From positions 654,357 to 718,356 of the forward strand of contig JAAHGF010000004.1 of NCBI GenBank assembly GCA_010672585.1: DNA of 64,000 bases, given 5' to 3'. Below are positions 54,872 through 64,000 of this stretch, piece by piece (positions within the stretch are counted from its first letter, which is position 1; each line of letters starts with the position of its first letter). A program made the position numbers and the translations under genes. The stretch is from Okeania sp. SIO1I7. GTDB taxonomy: Bacteria; Cyanobacteriota; Cyanobacteriia; Cyanobacteriales; Microcoleaceae. Below the pieces are notes generated by a model that saw only the letters and a program-made list of their open reading frames with translations, ran no database searches and had not been told where the DNA came from.

Positions 54872-56308
54872 ATGACTGAAGTTTTAGATGTCTTAGTTGT
54901 TGGCGCAGGTATTAGTGGGTTAACTTTAGCCCATGCACTGACAAAATTAAGTAATAATTCCCCCTTAAAGATTTTAGTTGCTGAAAGCCAAAATCGAGTA
55001 GGGGGAAATATCACAACAGTTTCTTTAGGAGACTTTCTTTGGGAAGAAGGGCCAAATAGTTTTTCTCCCACACCAGAATTGTTAAAGTTGGCTGTAGATG
55101 TTGGCCTAAAACAGGAGCTAGTTTTTGCCGATCGCAAACTGCCTCGCTATGTTTATTGGAATGGACAATTATTACCAGTGCCTATGAGTCCAACAACTAT
55201 GCTACAGTCTAAGTTACTGAGTGATGGTGGTAAGCTACGCGCCTTGGTTGGTGCTTTAGGTTTTGTATCACCTGCTATTGGCGATTTGTCAGAGCAAGGA
55301 GGAGAAGAAACTGTATCTCAATTTTTCCAGAGACATCTTGGTCCTGAAGTAATGCAGCGACTGGTGGAACCCTTCGTTTCTGGTGTTTATGCAGGAGACC
55401 CTGGTCAACTGAGTGCTACTGCTGCTTTTGCTAAAGTGGCTCGAATGGCTGACTTAGGTGGTGGACTTGTAGCTGGTGCTTTGCTGTCTGCCAAAAAAAA
55501 TCGTAAGTTCAAGGTTGCTCCTGACCCTAATATTCCTAAGACCAAAACTGGAGAATTGGGTTCTTTTAAAGGTGGTTTGGAGGCATTACCAAAAGCTATC
55601 GCCTCTTCTTTAGGAGAAGTAGTTAAATTAAATTGGCATCTTACTAATATTCGCCGGACTGAGCAACAAACTTATATAGCAGAATTTTCTACTCCTAATG
55701 GTACTGAGCAAATAGAAACTCGTACTATTTCCCTTTCCACTCCTGCTTATGTTTGTGCAGAATTATTCAAAACTTTGCAGCCTGAAATTGCTTCTATCTT
55801 CAATGAGTTTTATTATCCTACTGTTGCCTGTGTAGTCTTGGCATATCCTGATACTTCTATCAAGGTTAAGATAGATGGCTTTGGTAATTTGATTCCTAGA
55901 AGTCAAGGTATCCGCACTCTTGGTACTATTTGGTCTTCTACTTTATTTTCTGGTAGGACACCTCCAGGATGGCAAATTTTTACTAATTTTATTGGGGGTG
56001 CAACAGACCCGGAAATTGCGAACTTAGATAGTGAAGCAATAGTGCAGCAGGTACATCAAGACCTTTGTCAAACTCTGTTAAAACAGGATGCTGAACAACC
56101 AAAAGTTCTTGCGGTGCATTTATGGTCTCGTGCTATTCCTCAATATAATTTAGGCCATAATTCTAAATTGGAACGGATTAATAATGGCTTAAAATCTTTG
56201 CCTGGTCTATATCTGTGCAGTAATTATACCGGTGGTATAGCTTTGGGAGATTGTGTTCGCCGTGGTACAGAAGTAGCGACTGAGATTTATCAAGGTTTGC
56301 AGACTTGA
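54872..56308 (+). CDS. hemG: Protoporphyrinogen oxidase (oxygen-dependent, HemY type)
   Basis: A 478-residue FAD enzyme that oxidises protoporphyrinogen IX to protoporphyrin IX, the last common step of haem and chlorophyll synthesis. The N-terminal FAD motif is VVGAGISGL (9-17), followed by ESQNRVGGNI and FLWEEGPNSFSP. The substrate region holds GSFKGGLEALPKAI. The C-terminal FAD segment is LCSNYTGGIALGDCVRRG. Length and motifs fit the plant/cyanobacterial HemY-type enzyme. A short spacer and ggaaaaataATG precede it. No operon partner. Confidence 0.95.
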   Translation: MTEVLDVLVVGAGISGLTLAHALTKLSNNSPLKILVAESQNRVGGNITTVSLGDFLWEEGPNSFSPTPELLKLAVDVGLKQELVFADRKLPRYVYWNGQLLPVPMSPTTMLQSKLLSDGGKLRALVGALGFVSPAIGDLSEQGGEETVSQFFQRHLGPEVMQRLVEPFVSGVYAGDPGQLSATAAFAKVARMADLGGGLVAGALLSAKKNRKFKVAPDPNIPKTKTGELGSFKGGLEALPKAIASSLGEVVKLNWHLTNIRRTEQQTYIAEFSTPNGTEQIETRTISLSTPAYVCAELFKTLQPEIASIFNEFYYPTVACVVLAYPDTSIKVKIDGFGNLIPRSQGIRTLGTIWSSTLFSGRTPPGWQIFTNFIGGATDPEIANLDSEAIVQQVHQDLCQTLLKQDAEQPKVLAVHLWSRAIPQYNLGHNSKLERINNGLKSLPGLYLCSNYTGGIALGDCVRRGTEVATEIYQGLQT

Positions 56309-56888
56309 TATTTTAGAGTTTGAAAGGAGTTAGGACTCAGGAGTTAGGACTCAGGAGTTAGGACTCAGGAGGAAATTAAGAAGGAAGAGAAGAAGAAAGT
56401 TCTCGGTCGCTAATTAAGCGGACATGATATCGAAGGAAAAATCGGTGTTGGTGAAATGTAATGGTAGGCAGGTGAAAGTAAAATTGAAAAACTTATGTTT
56501 TGCGTTGATATTTAATCATAAGTTACCAATCAACAATCATGGTAGAGGTTAACGGCCGTTAACCCTGACAAATAGTCTATAATTTTGTCTTTAGCGTAAG
56601 TCCTGTTAACCTAAAAAATCATTACTACTCAGCAACGCCAAAAATGACAAAAATATTAACTGGTTCGTCACAGTTCTGGTTAAAAAGCAAGTGGCACATT
56701 ATTGATGGTGGGTTTACAGATGTGGAGTGACTTCCCTTACAAAATTCTCAATTCATTTTCTTGATAACTAATTCAATGGTCGAGGGATGCCAAGGCTTCC
56801 TGGTCATCCATCCACCCCTTACCTTATGGTAATAATTTGTTCAAATCGATCTTTATTCCTTGACTGAATTTATGTATGATTATCGAAA
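56309..56888. other. Convergent spacer with an 18-bp palindrome
   Basis: Between hemG and the convergent regulator gene. GAGTTAGGACTCAG simple repeats (56326-56371), a perfect palindrome GGTTAACGGCCGTTAACC (56547-56564) and a lone gcgtaagtcctg element end (~56593). No gene. Confidence 0.55.
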
Positions 56889-57575
56889 TCAAATATCAAG
56901 CTTATAGCCAATACCTCTAACAGTTTTTATCTTTGGAGAATTGTCGTTACTATTATCTAGCTTTTTGCGTATTTGGCCAATATGCACGTCAACGACTCGC
57001 TCATCTCCCATATATTCATAATCCCAGACTTCTTGGATTAAATCCGACCGCTTCCAAGCACGGCCAGGTTTACCTGCTAGACAGTGTAATATATCAAATT
57101 CCAAGGCCGTCAAAGCAATTAATTCTCCATTAATTTTAACCTCTCTACTCTGAGGGTCAATTGTCAGATTTCCTAATTGTAGACCTTCTGGCTGTGAGTT
57201 AGAAACTAATCTCTGACGTTTTAATATAGCTCCGACACGAGCGCCTAATTCTACTAAACCAAAAGGTTTTGTAATATAATCATCGGCACCCTCTTTAAAA
57301 CCGTGTAACTTACTATCCTCATCTGCAAGACTTGTTAGCATTAGCACAAATACATTCGTATGACTTTGCATTTCTTTGCAAAGTTGAAAGCCTGTTGTAT
57401 CAGGTAAGTTTACATCTAACACTACTAGGTCTGGTAAAAATTTATTGAATAATTCTAGAGCTGTTTTACCATCTCCAGCAGACTCTACTTGATAGTTTTG
57501 TTGACTCAAATACCTGTGAATTAAAGTTCGGATGGCTGGGTCGTCATCAACCGCAAGGATTTTTACAGGGGCCAT
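56889..57575 (-). CDS. OmpR/PhoB-family response regulator
   Basis: A 228-residue DNA-binding regulator. The receiver domain (1-~120) has acidic pocket Asp10-Asp11-Asp12, phospho-acceptor Asp54 (VVLDVNLPD), Thr80 and Lys102 (ITKPFG). The C-terminal winged helix (~130-225) has EFDILHCLAGKPGRAWKRSDLIQEVW and GIGYKLDI. It regulates transcription in response to a histidine kinase that is not adjacent. The specific orthologue (for example RpaA/RpaB/NblR) cannot be assigned from sequence alone. Confidence 0.93.
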   Translation of the reverse strand: MAPVKILAVDDDPAIRTLIHRYLSQQNYQVESAGDGKTALELFNKFLPDLVVLDVNLPDTTGFQLCKEMQSHTNVFVLMLTSLADEDSKLHGFKEGADDYITKPFGLVELGARVGAILKRQRLVSNSQPEGLQLGNLTIDPQSREVKINGELIALTALEFDILHCLAGKPGRAWKRSDLIQEVWDYEYMGDERVVDVHIGQIRKKLDNSNDNSPKIKTVRGIGYKLDI

Positions 57576-58039
57576 GACATAAATATCAGGATAAACTAAC
57601 TATTATATAACTAAATTGCTGTTTTCAATTAAGAATTAGCAATATTTTTTACAAAAGTGGAAAGTTTGTTCTATTTTCAAACTAAAGTATGGTTTTGATG
57701 ATTGCTGATAACCAAAATAATCAATTATAGCTTAAATTATTTTATTATACTCATCTATTTAATCTGATCAAGAACAAAATTTTCATTTTTTTATTTAGGC
57801 AATTTTTTTTAAATATATTTTTGAGAAGTGTAAATTTGGTGAATAGTTTAGGTATTAACTTTAGTAATAGTAATAGCACAACTAAACTTATACCTATAAC
57901 TAAAATATGTCTAGACTATTCTATCATAGCGAAAGTAACTTACTTAAACTAATTCTCAGTCTGAGTTGATAACAACGATCTACTAATCTGTAGATTTTAT
58001 CCCTCAACAGTAATAATACTATAACTTATGTTTTTTTGG
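57576..58039. other. AT-rich spacer, nothing recognised
   Basis: 464 bp upstream of the regulator and downstream of the TPR gene. No gene or repeat seen. Confidence 0.4.
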
Positions 58040-60190
58040 TTACAACATACCTAAAATTTTAGGTAACAAGTCCCTAGGGATCTTGGTAAGAGCTAAATTT
58101 TGCCCTTGTATTCCATACTTATTGTAAAATGTGCGAATAGTTCTAACAATATGATTCACAGTAGTTTCCTTTCCTTCTACTGTGTAAATATTAGTTTGTT
58201 GCCAACCAGTATAAGCCAGTAAGTGATAATCCAAAGCTGATTCTAGATTACTCATTTGACTATCTTTGTCTGATGTGATTTTGGCTTCTATAACTATTTG
58301 ATAATAAGCAAGTCCAATATTATTATAAGCGGCCAACAAATCAAAAGTAAGCTGAGAAGGAGAAAAATGTTGAGCTATACTAACTGCCTGGGAATAAGCA
58401 GCGATCGCTTGATGGAAAAGTTGACTCCGTATTTGATGTTCCTCAAACTGGTTGGCCAAGTACCAATAAGTAGTACCTAAGTTATTTTTTGTTGCAGCAC
58501 AAGCAAGGGGGGCAATTTTTGGGGTTCGATATTTTAAAGCTTCTAAATAAGTATCAACAGCTTTTAACATCAAAGTTTCTGATGGCTGTTGCTGAAATTG
58601 AGCTAAATTCCAATAAGCTATGCCCAAGTTATTTTGAATCATGGCATAGTTGAGGGGTTCAATTTCTGGTGTAAAGTAATCAATAGCTTCGGTATAAGCG
58701 GATATTGCCCCTTGCAAATGAGCCACTGCTTGAGTATGTTGAGCCAAATTCCAATAAGCTGCACCTAAATTATTTAAGGTCGAAGCATAATCTTGAGTAT
58801 AATTCACTGTATCTAAATACAAGATTGCTTCTTGATAGGCCATAACTGATTTTTCCCAATTCTTTTCTGCTTCCTGATAATTAGCTAAATCTCCGTAAGC
58901 TAGACCTAAGTTTTTTTGTAATCTGGCATAAGTCTCTTCCTGAGATGGGTTAATCTCACCTATCGCCATTTGATATAAAATCATACTTCGTTCTAAATAA
59001 ACTAATGAATCAGATTTACTAGATTTGATTTGACGAGATAACATCCAGTAAAGACTGGCAAGATCGTTGAAAATGTCAAGAACAGGAATTTGGGATGGAG
59101 AAAATTGGCTCATATTTCCTGTATCTTCAAATGTCCACTCAATTACCATTTCATAAGCACGAATGGCAATAATTAGACTTTGTTCTGATATTTCTCCTGC
59201 TAAGACGCGATCGCGATGAAAGTCTCCTAAAGCTTGATAAGCTATGGCTAGTTCTGGAGATGGATATTTGGACTTGTTTAAATCTTGAATCTGTTTGAGA
59301 ATTTGAAACTGTTGTTTTTCTAGGGATGTCTTTTCTTCACCAGACTTTCTAGAAATTTCTGACCATACTAAATTTGCTAGTTCAACTAATTCCCACTTCG
59401 GCAGTGGGACATTCTCCCGTTCTTGGTCAACACCAATGGACAATTCTGGTAATTTTTGTGGAGCGGGTGGGAGAAGATGAACTGTCAGATTTTTTGATTC
59501 AACATCAATAGTAGTGTAAGACTTTTGTTCTAATGCCATTAATGGTCTTACAGTATTGATAGAAGGTGGGCTAATTTTTGGAGATAAGAAAGATTGAGAG
59601 TTTTGTTGATTTGGCAATGATGATTTATTTTTTCTAGGAGCTATGGGGGTGGGGTCTCCTTCAAATTCAAATATTCCTGTGTGCCAATGCCAAAATTCTG
59701 GGGCTGATTGTTTGATACTATTGAGCCAAGGTCGGTTAATCCAAAGTAATATACTGGATTCTAGGGTAGATAGATTTGTTTCTATTTTTTTGAGATTACT
59801 AATAAATGACCATTGAACTGTTGAAGGTTGTTTGGTTAAGCTTTCTACTCCAATAATTTGAAATCCTAATATTTGATATTTTTGTGTTTTTTGATATTCA
59901 GGATTTTCGGTAAACCATTGATTAATTTGAGTTACTGGATTAGGATTACTTAAATTTAAATTGAGAGTAACAAATAAAATATTTTTATTGTTATTTTGGT
60001 TTTTTTCTGTGCAGTCGATAGTATTGGTTGGATCTACTTCTAAATTTTCTACTAGGCTGTTTCTTAGCTGTTGATTATCGCATACAGCTATAAAAATTTG
60101 GCGACGTAGATTTAATGATAGAGCTTTTTTCAAGCGTTGATAGGTTTGCCAGTTCAATTGAGAAATTGTTGTGGACCCAATGTCTATCAC
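58040..60190 (-). CDS. TPR repeat protein
   Basis: A 716-residue soluble protein. The N-terminal ~220 residues (LKKALSLNLRRQIFIAVCDN; ILLWINRPWLNSIKQSAPEF; GIFEFEGDPTP) form a domain that I recognise from cyanobacterial TPR proteins but cannot name. The central and C-terminal part has at least six tetratricopeptide-like repeats with the motif NNLGAAYWNLAQ / NNLGIAYWNLAQ / NNLGTTYWYLAN (~380-640). Likely a protein-interaction scaffold. No catalytic motif seen. The gene is alone. Confidence 0.85.
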   Translation of the reverse strand: MIDIGSTTISQLNWQTYQRLKKALSLNLRRQIFIAVCDNQQLRNSLVENLEVDPTNTIDCTEKNQNNNKNILFVTLNLNLSNPNPVTQINQWFTENPEYQKTQKYQILGFQIIGVESLTKQPSTVQWSFISNLKKIETNLSTLESSILLWINRPWLNSIKQSAPEFWHWHTGIFEFEGDPTPIAPRKNKSSLPNQQNSQSFLSPKISPPSINTVRPLMALEQKSYTTIDVESKNLTVHLLPPAPQKLPELSIGVDQERENVPLPKWELVELANLVWSEISRKSGEEKTSLEKQQFQILKQIQDLNKSKYPSPELAIAYQALGDFHRDRVLAGEISEQSLIIAIRAYEMVIEWTFEDTGNMSQFSPSQIPVLDIFNDLASLYWMLSRQIKSSKSDSLVYLERSMILYQMAIGEINPSQEETYARLQKNLGLAYGDLANYQEAEKNWEKSVMAYQEAILYLDTVNYTQDYASTLNNLGAAYWNLAQHTQAVAHLQGAISAYTEAIDYFTPEIEPLNYAMIQNNLGIAYWNLAQFQQQPSETLMLKAVDTYLEALKYRTPKIAPLACAATKNNLGTTYWYLANQFEEHQIRSQLFHQAIAAYSQAVSIAQHFSPSQLTFDLLAAYNNIGLAYYQIVIEAKITSDKDSQMSNLESALDYHLLAYTGWQQTNIYTVEGKETTVNHIVRTIRTFYNKYGIQGQNLALTKIPRDLLPKILGML

Positions 60191-60646
60191 AGTTCTATTA
60201 GGGGGGTAAATGAATGTAAATGATTTTGACTTATATCCTAGTGCAGGATGGCGGTAATAACTGACCAGTTACAAAATCCTAAAACAATTACAAATCAAAA
60301 ATGATTGACTGTCTTGAGTGCGTCTTACATTCTGAGGGGACCTCAGAATTACGCATTCGCTTTTAACTTCCGCGTAGGGACACTAGCTATTTGTAGCAAA
60401 AATTTATTAATTTGGTGTTATACCAATTTTATATGAGTTTGCACCACAGAATTATGAAATTTATTAACTTGTCTATATCGAGCTATACTCAATTTTGATT
60501 AATATATTATTCTCTGCAACTTCATTATTAGTTTGATATTAATTCAATAATTATAAAATATGAATAATCGGAGATTATTAAGTATGAAGGAAGGAGATAA
60601 TAAATCTGGTTTAAATTTAAAATTTCTATTGATTAGAGGTTATTAA
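60191..60646. other. Spacer with a palindromic repeat
   Basis: AT-rich region upstream of the TPR gene. The main recognised item is the palindromic repeat at 60316-60360. No gene. Confidence 0.45.
60316..60360. repeat. 45-bp palindromic repeat, copy 2 (inverted)
   Basis: gagtgcgtcttacattctga, ggggacctcagaattacgca: reverse complement of the copy at 53594 with a few changes. Confidence 0.75.
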
Positions 60647-60790
60647 TAGACATCTCCAGAAAAGAGGAAGTAGGCAGTAGGCAGTAGGCAGTAGGGAACC
60701 CACCCCTAGCCCCTCCCCCTCCCAGGAGGGGAAATAATTGATAATTTCTGTGTGATAATTGATTTTCTTTTTTATTATCGGAGATTTCTA
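60647..60790. mobile_element. MITE family 3 copy (reverse)
   Basis: TAGACATCTCCAGAAAAGAG at one end and ATCGGAGATTTCTA at the other, with GTAGGCA tandem repeats and a cccctccccctcccaggagg block inside. Confidence 0.75.
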
Positions 60791-61256
60791 ATGGATAAGT
60801 CAAAGCCCAAAAAATATTTTTCTGAGTTTAGCGAACCCAAAATTTATTAAGTGTTCAATAACTTTCCATGCTTTTATTCTTTATCTTGTATTTTTTGTTT
60901 TTAGATAAAATCCGGTTGAATTGGAGTGATATGGTTTCCTTTTCTATCATTAAGTAACTAAACAAAATTATTTACCTATTCTAATGCTATGAGATATTGA
61001 AAATTCCAATAATTCAGCTTATATAGATGTGTAATTAATTTTGTATACTTGCTTATACCTTGATTATCATTGATGCTAAATTTTTCAATTTCCTCAAGCT
61101 AAGTCAGGAATAATTTTTCTGGGAAGTTCCACCAATTTGAAAAAATAATGTTACAAATAATTTGAGTATTTTAAGGACTTTGCTCATGATTTTGAGAAAA
61201 ATAAAGCCTAATTATCAGCACTTTTGTAATACTTATCTCTTCTAACCAAAAAAATC
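60791..61256. other. AT-rich spacer, nothing recognised
   Basis: About 465 bp with no gene, hairpin or repeat that I can support. Confidence 0.4.
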
Positions 61257-61485
61257 TTCATTAATGGATAATGGATAATTGATAATTACCTCTGGTTAAA
61301 ACCGTTATTGATTGAATATAAGGAAATATTATTTCTTTTCTCTTGGTCGATTGGATATGGCGAGGAGACCTCGCCATCCCACCCTTCGGGAAGCTCCGCT
61401 AACGACCGCTTTTTCCCCTTAAAAGGGGAGGCTTTAAACCAGAATTATTTAATTATTAATTATTAATTATTAATTATTCGGTAAG
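61257..61485. mobile_element. MITE family 1, long subtype (reverse)
   Basis: ttcattaatggataatggat, cctctggttaaaaccg, tcttggtcgattggatatgg, gctaacgaccgctttttccc, gaggctttaaaccagaatta, attcggtaag. The most complete copy, with all marks of the family. Confidence 0.8.
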
Positions 61486-61940
61486 CATTTCCTGCGGAAT
61501 GCTGCGCAAACAGCTATTAGCTGTCAGCTCGAGGGCAATAAAACTCTCCTGTGAAGGAAGTATTTAAATGAATATAGACTTTAACGTCAAAGTAACCTGC
61601 TTTTGTAAGATTTAATTATTACTGGATTCTGGCTTAATAATACCCCTTAATATAGGGTTTAATAAAGCTCAAAAGCAATAACTGTTAACGTAGTTCCTAG
61701 GCAGGATAGCTGATAATGTAGTTACGACCTTATGATGCTAGCTGACGACTGTTTGCGCAGCATTCCGTAGGAAATGCTTACAAAAAATCAGGTATCAAAC
61801 CTCCCTTTTTAAGGTGATAAAAAGTGGTCGTTACCAGATATATTCTGCATTCTTCGGGGTTCTTCGCCATATCGAATCAAGAGAAAAGAAAATTATGCAT
61901 CTTCTCGCCTCCCTATTGCAGGAACTACTATTAATTTAAT
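61486..61940. other. Spacer with hairpin repeats
   Basis: Two copies of the GCATTTCC..GGAATGC hairpin repeat (61485-61535 and inverted at 61740-61785, sharing gcgcagcattccg) and a degenerate family-1 piece (61790-61890). No gene. Confidence 0.5.
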
Positions 61941-61964
61941 TGACTCTTAGTTTATTAACATGAA

Positions 61965-61996
61965 AACCAGACTCTTGAAAATTCAAGAACCTGGTT
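61965..61996 (-). terminator. Terminator downstream of psb34
   Basis: AACCAG and TCTTGAA pair with TTCAAGA and CTGGTT in a long hairpin (61965-61996). On the minus strand it is followed by a T-run (GGTTTTC). It lies 29 bp after the psb34 stop. Confidence 0.7.
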
Positions 61997-62024
61997 CAGT
62001 CTTTAAATAATTTTTACCTAAAGT

Positions 62025-62198
62025 TTAAGCAGAAACAGAAAAAGCAACAAATACTAAACTACCTACTAATACAGCTCCTAGAGTTCCTAAAACTAAATAG
62101 TTAACTTGTTCTTTTTGATCTGGAGCGTCTGCTTGATACATTTTTGGCTCTGCAGCAAAATTATTTAGACGTCCACCTTCTTCTGTTGTATATGGCAT
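62025..62198 (-). CDS. psb34: Photosystem II assembly protein Psb34
   Basis: A 57-residue single-span thylakoid protein. The N-terminus MPYTTEEGGRLNNFAAEPK is the strongly conserved stretch of cyanobacterial Psb34 (Ssl1498 family), followed by a short linker and one membrane helix (YLVLGTLGAVLVGSLVFVAF). Psb34 binds CP47-containing assembly intermediates at the high-light-inducible-protein site. Only 71 bp follow thiG on the same strand, so it may be co-transcribed. The T-rich stretch and aaaggatctaatcATG give a reasonable ribosome-binding site. Confidence 0.93.
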   Translation of the reverse strand: MPYTTEEGGRLNNFAAEPKMYQADAPDQKEQVNYLVLGTLGAVLVGSLVFVAFSVSA

Positions 62199-62269
62199 GA
62201 TTAGATCCTTTATTTTTTTTTTATCTTTACCTAGCTTAACATAAATTTGGTGAATATAGGAAATTATTA

Positions 62270-63106
62270 CTAGCTTTGAGCCGAATTAATCCTTCCAGTC
62301 AATGGTGAAGAGGCGATCGCATAATCTTTTTTGGGTATCCTTCCTGCTAAATAAGCCAAACGTCCTGCTTCTGTCGCCATTCCCATTGCTTTGGCCATCA
62401 CTGATGGATTTTTCGCTAGAGCGATCGCTGAATTAATAAGTAAGGCATCTGCTCCCATTTCCATTGCTTGAGTTGCTTCACTGGGAGTACCAATTCCTGC
62501 ATCGACTACCACGGGAACCTTAATATTGTCAATTATTATTTGGATATTAGCTGCATTTTGGATTCCCTGGCCAGAACCTATAGGGGAACCGAGAGGCATA
62601 ACTGTGACACAACCAGCTTCTTCAAGTCTTTTGGCCAATAGTGGGTCAGCATTTATATAGGGTAAAACTGCAAAACCCTCTTTAATTAATTGTTCTGCTG
62701 CTTCTAATGTACCGATAGGGTCTGGGAGTAAATACTTAGGATCGGGAATAACTTCCAGCTTGACAAAATTATTATCTTCTTGACCCAATAATTTAGCCAT
62801 TTCTCGTCCCAGTCTGGCAACTCTCACCGCATCTTCAGCAGTTTGACAACCTGCGGTATTTGGCAACATCCAGATTTTTGTCCAGTCTATAGCTTCTGCC
62901 AAACCTTCGTGACCAGGAGCTTGAGTTTGTACCCGTCGTACTGCTACAGTTACGATTTCACATCCACTAGCTTCTATACTTTGCTGCATTTTTTCTATGC
63001 TGGGATATTTGCCTGTACCTGTCATTAGACGGGAGCTAAATTTTTTACCTGCGATAATTAGAGGTTGTTCTGGAGTTTGTGTAGTTAGTTTTTCTACTGT
63101 CTGCAT
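62270..63106 (-). CDS. thiG: Thiazole synthase
   Basis: A 278-residue TIM-barrel enzyme that forms the thiazole phosphate of thiamine from 1-deoxyxylulose 5-phosphate, dehydroglycine and ThiS thiocarboxylate. The Schiff-base lysine is Lys116 in FVKLEVIPD. Other family marks are [38 protein letters not shown] and [12 protein letters not shown]. Length is normal for ThiG, with a short N-terminal extension. No thiS/thiO is present in the window, and I see no TPP riboswitch upstream. Confidence 0.97.
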   Translation of the reverse strand: MQTVEKLTTQTPEQPLIIAGKKFSSRLMTGTGKYPSIEKMQQSIEASGCEIVTVAVRRVQTQAPGHEGLAEAIDWTKIWMLPNTAGCQTAEDAVRVARLGREMAKLLGQEDNNFVKLEVIPDPKYLLPDPIGTLEAAEQLIKEGFAVLPYINADPLLAKRLEEAGCVTVMPLGSPIGSGQGIQNAANIQIIIDNIKVPVVVDAGIGTPSEATQAMEMGADALLINSAIALAKNPSVMAKAMGMATEAGRLAYLAGRIPKKDYAIASSPLTGRINSAQS

Positions 63107-63248
63107 TGTTTAATTTTGATATTTACAACTATTGTAAATTTTTTATTTCAATCCCAGTTTTTATGTTTATCGGAAGCTACAGAAGATGAAGATATTTCTG
63201 CTATTGCTTGTGGGGAAAATTCCTGAATACTCGGTCGCGCAGCGGAAC

Positions 63249-64000
63249 GGATGTTCTATCGTCTATGAGCAAGGAAATTTAGTTGAATAAAAAGTCATGT
63301 GTAGGGGGCGAACAACCCCTTATAGTTTTTATGATATCACAAAAATTGCGAGAATCCAGCCAAAAATCATTTGACGCGCTGATTTTTTGGAAGCTTCAGA
63401 GAATGAAAAAGTTGGTGGTTTTCCACTGAGGAGGTTTATAGATGGAAAGATTAGATGATAGGAAAAGCCAACGGATGTTCTATTGTCTCTGAGCAAGGAA
63501 ATTTAGTTGAATAAAAAGTCATGTGTAGGGGCGAACTACCCCTTATAGTCTTTATGATATCACAAAAATTGCGAGAATCCAGCCAAAAATCATTTGACGC
63601 GCTGATTTTTTCAGGAGCTTCACAGAATGAAAAAGTTGGTGGTTTTCCACTGAGGAGGTTTATAGATGGTAAAGATTAGATGATAGGAAAAACCAACGGA
63701 TGTTCTATCGTCTCTGAGCAAGGAAAATTAGTTGAATAAAAAGTCATGCGTAGGGGCGAACAACCCCTTATAGTCTTTATAATATCACAAAAATTGCGAG
63801 AATGCTGCCAAAAATCATTTGACACGCTGATTTTTTGGAAGCTTCAGAGAATGAAAAATTTAGTGGTTTTTCACTGAGGAGGTTTATAGATGGAAAGATT
63901 AGATGATAGGAAAAGCCAACGGATGTTCTATCGTCTCTGAGCAAAAAAAATAGTTGAATAAAAAGTCATGCGCAGGGGCGAACGACCCCTTATAGTCTTT
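63249..64000. repeat. ~224-bp tandem repeat running off the window
   Basis: The marker aaagtcatg occurs at 63291, 63515, 63741 and 63962 (spacings 224, 226, 221). Each unit has a hairpin (AGGGG ... CCCCT in gtaggggcgaacaacccct), aaaaattgcgagaatcc, ttccactgaggaggtttata and gatgataggaaaa. No open frame is maintained. The array continues beyond 64000. Confidence 0.9.

Noticed and set aside
62199..63250. TPP riboswitch near thiG
   Set aside because: I looked for the CUGAGA and ACCUGA-type elements upstream of thiG and did not find a convincing set.

Overview
The window looks like chromosomal DNA of an AT-rich filamentous cyanobacterium, probably of the Trichodesmium/Okeania/Lyngbya type. The evidence is Psb34, a DUF2811 protein, a DUF928 protein, cyanobacterial CHASE2 cyclase and TPR families, and many copies of the HIP1 octamer GCGATCGC. 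Genes fill only about 62% of the sequence (summed from the coordinates given here). The long spacers hold tandem arrays and small palindromic or MITE-like elements. No intact transposase, rRNA, tRNA or CRISPR array was recognised.

Layout. 1-980: two tandem arrays (44-bp and 68-bp units). 981-5033: a small conserved protein and a probable defence cluster on the minus strand (HEPN-motif protein, DUF4276/TOPRIM-like protein, OLD-like AAA ATPase). 5.5-9.6 kb: a TauE/SafE permease, an 82-bp palindrome array inside a bounded element, and an exported FAD oxidoreductase. 9.9-17.4 kb: a large hybrid histidine kinase and pnp. 18.1-20.8 kb: a broken TPR gene, two 89-bp elements and a 75-bp array. 21.0-25.6 kb: a SNF2 helicase with its SWIM zinc-finger partner. 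26.6-30.5 kb: DUF928 protein, IS200/IS605-type (TnpB) remnants with a structured RNA-like block, and a CHASE2 adenylate cyclase. 31.3 kb: an unannotated 48-residue double-glycine-leader microprotein. 32.5-34.8 kb: a PBP4-type carboxypeptidase and an exported protein.

35.9-43.8 kb is a molybdenum-hydroxylase locus. It has 2Fe-2S, FAD and molybdopterin subunits like E. coli PaoABC/YagTSR, then an XdhC-type chaperone, a MocA-like nucleotidyltransferase and SufU. 44.1-44.7 kb holds a decayed trypsin-co-occurring protein and trypsin pair. The remainder carries a SulP transporter, a Gfo/Idh oxidoreductase, a sensor kinase, an FeS photolyase, a cluster of DnaA-box-like sequences, DUF2811, protoporphyrinogen oxidase, an OmpR-type regulator, a TPR protein, psb34 with thiG, and a 224-bp tandem repeat running off the right end.

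The most interesting signals are the double-glycine microprotein, the HEPN/TOPRIM/ATPase cluster, a 14-bp palindrome (CTATTGGACAATAG) shared by three otherwise different repeat families, the DnaA-box cluster, and repeats that have entered reading frames (the PBP4 N-terminus and the C-termini of three proteins). All assignments come from reading the sequence and remembered family features; no database search was run.
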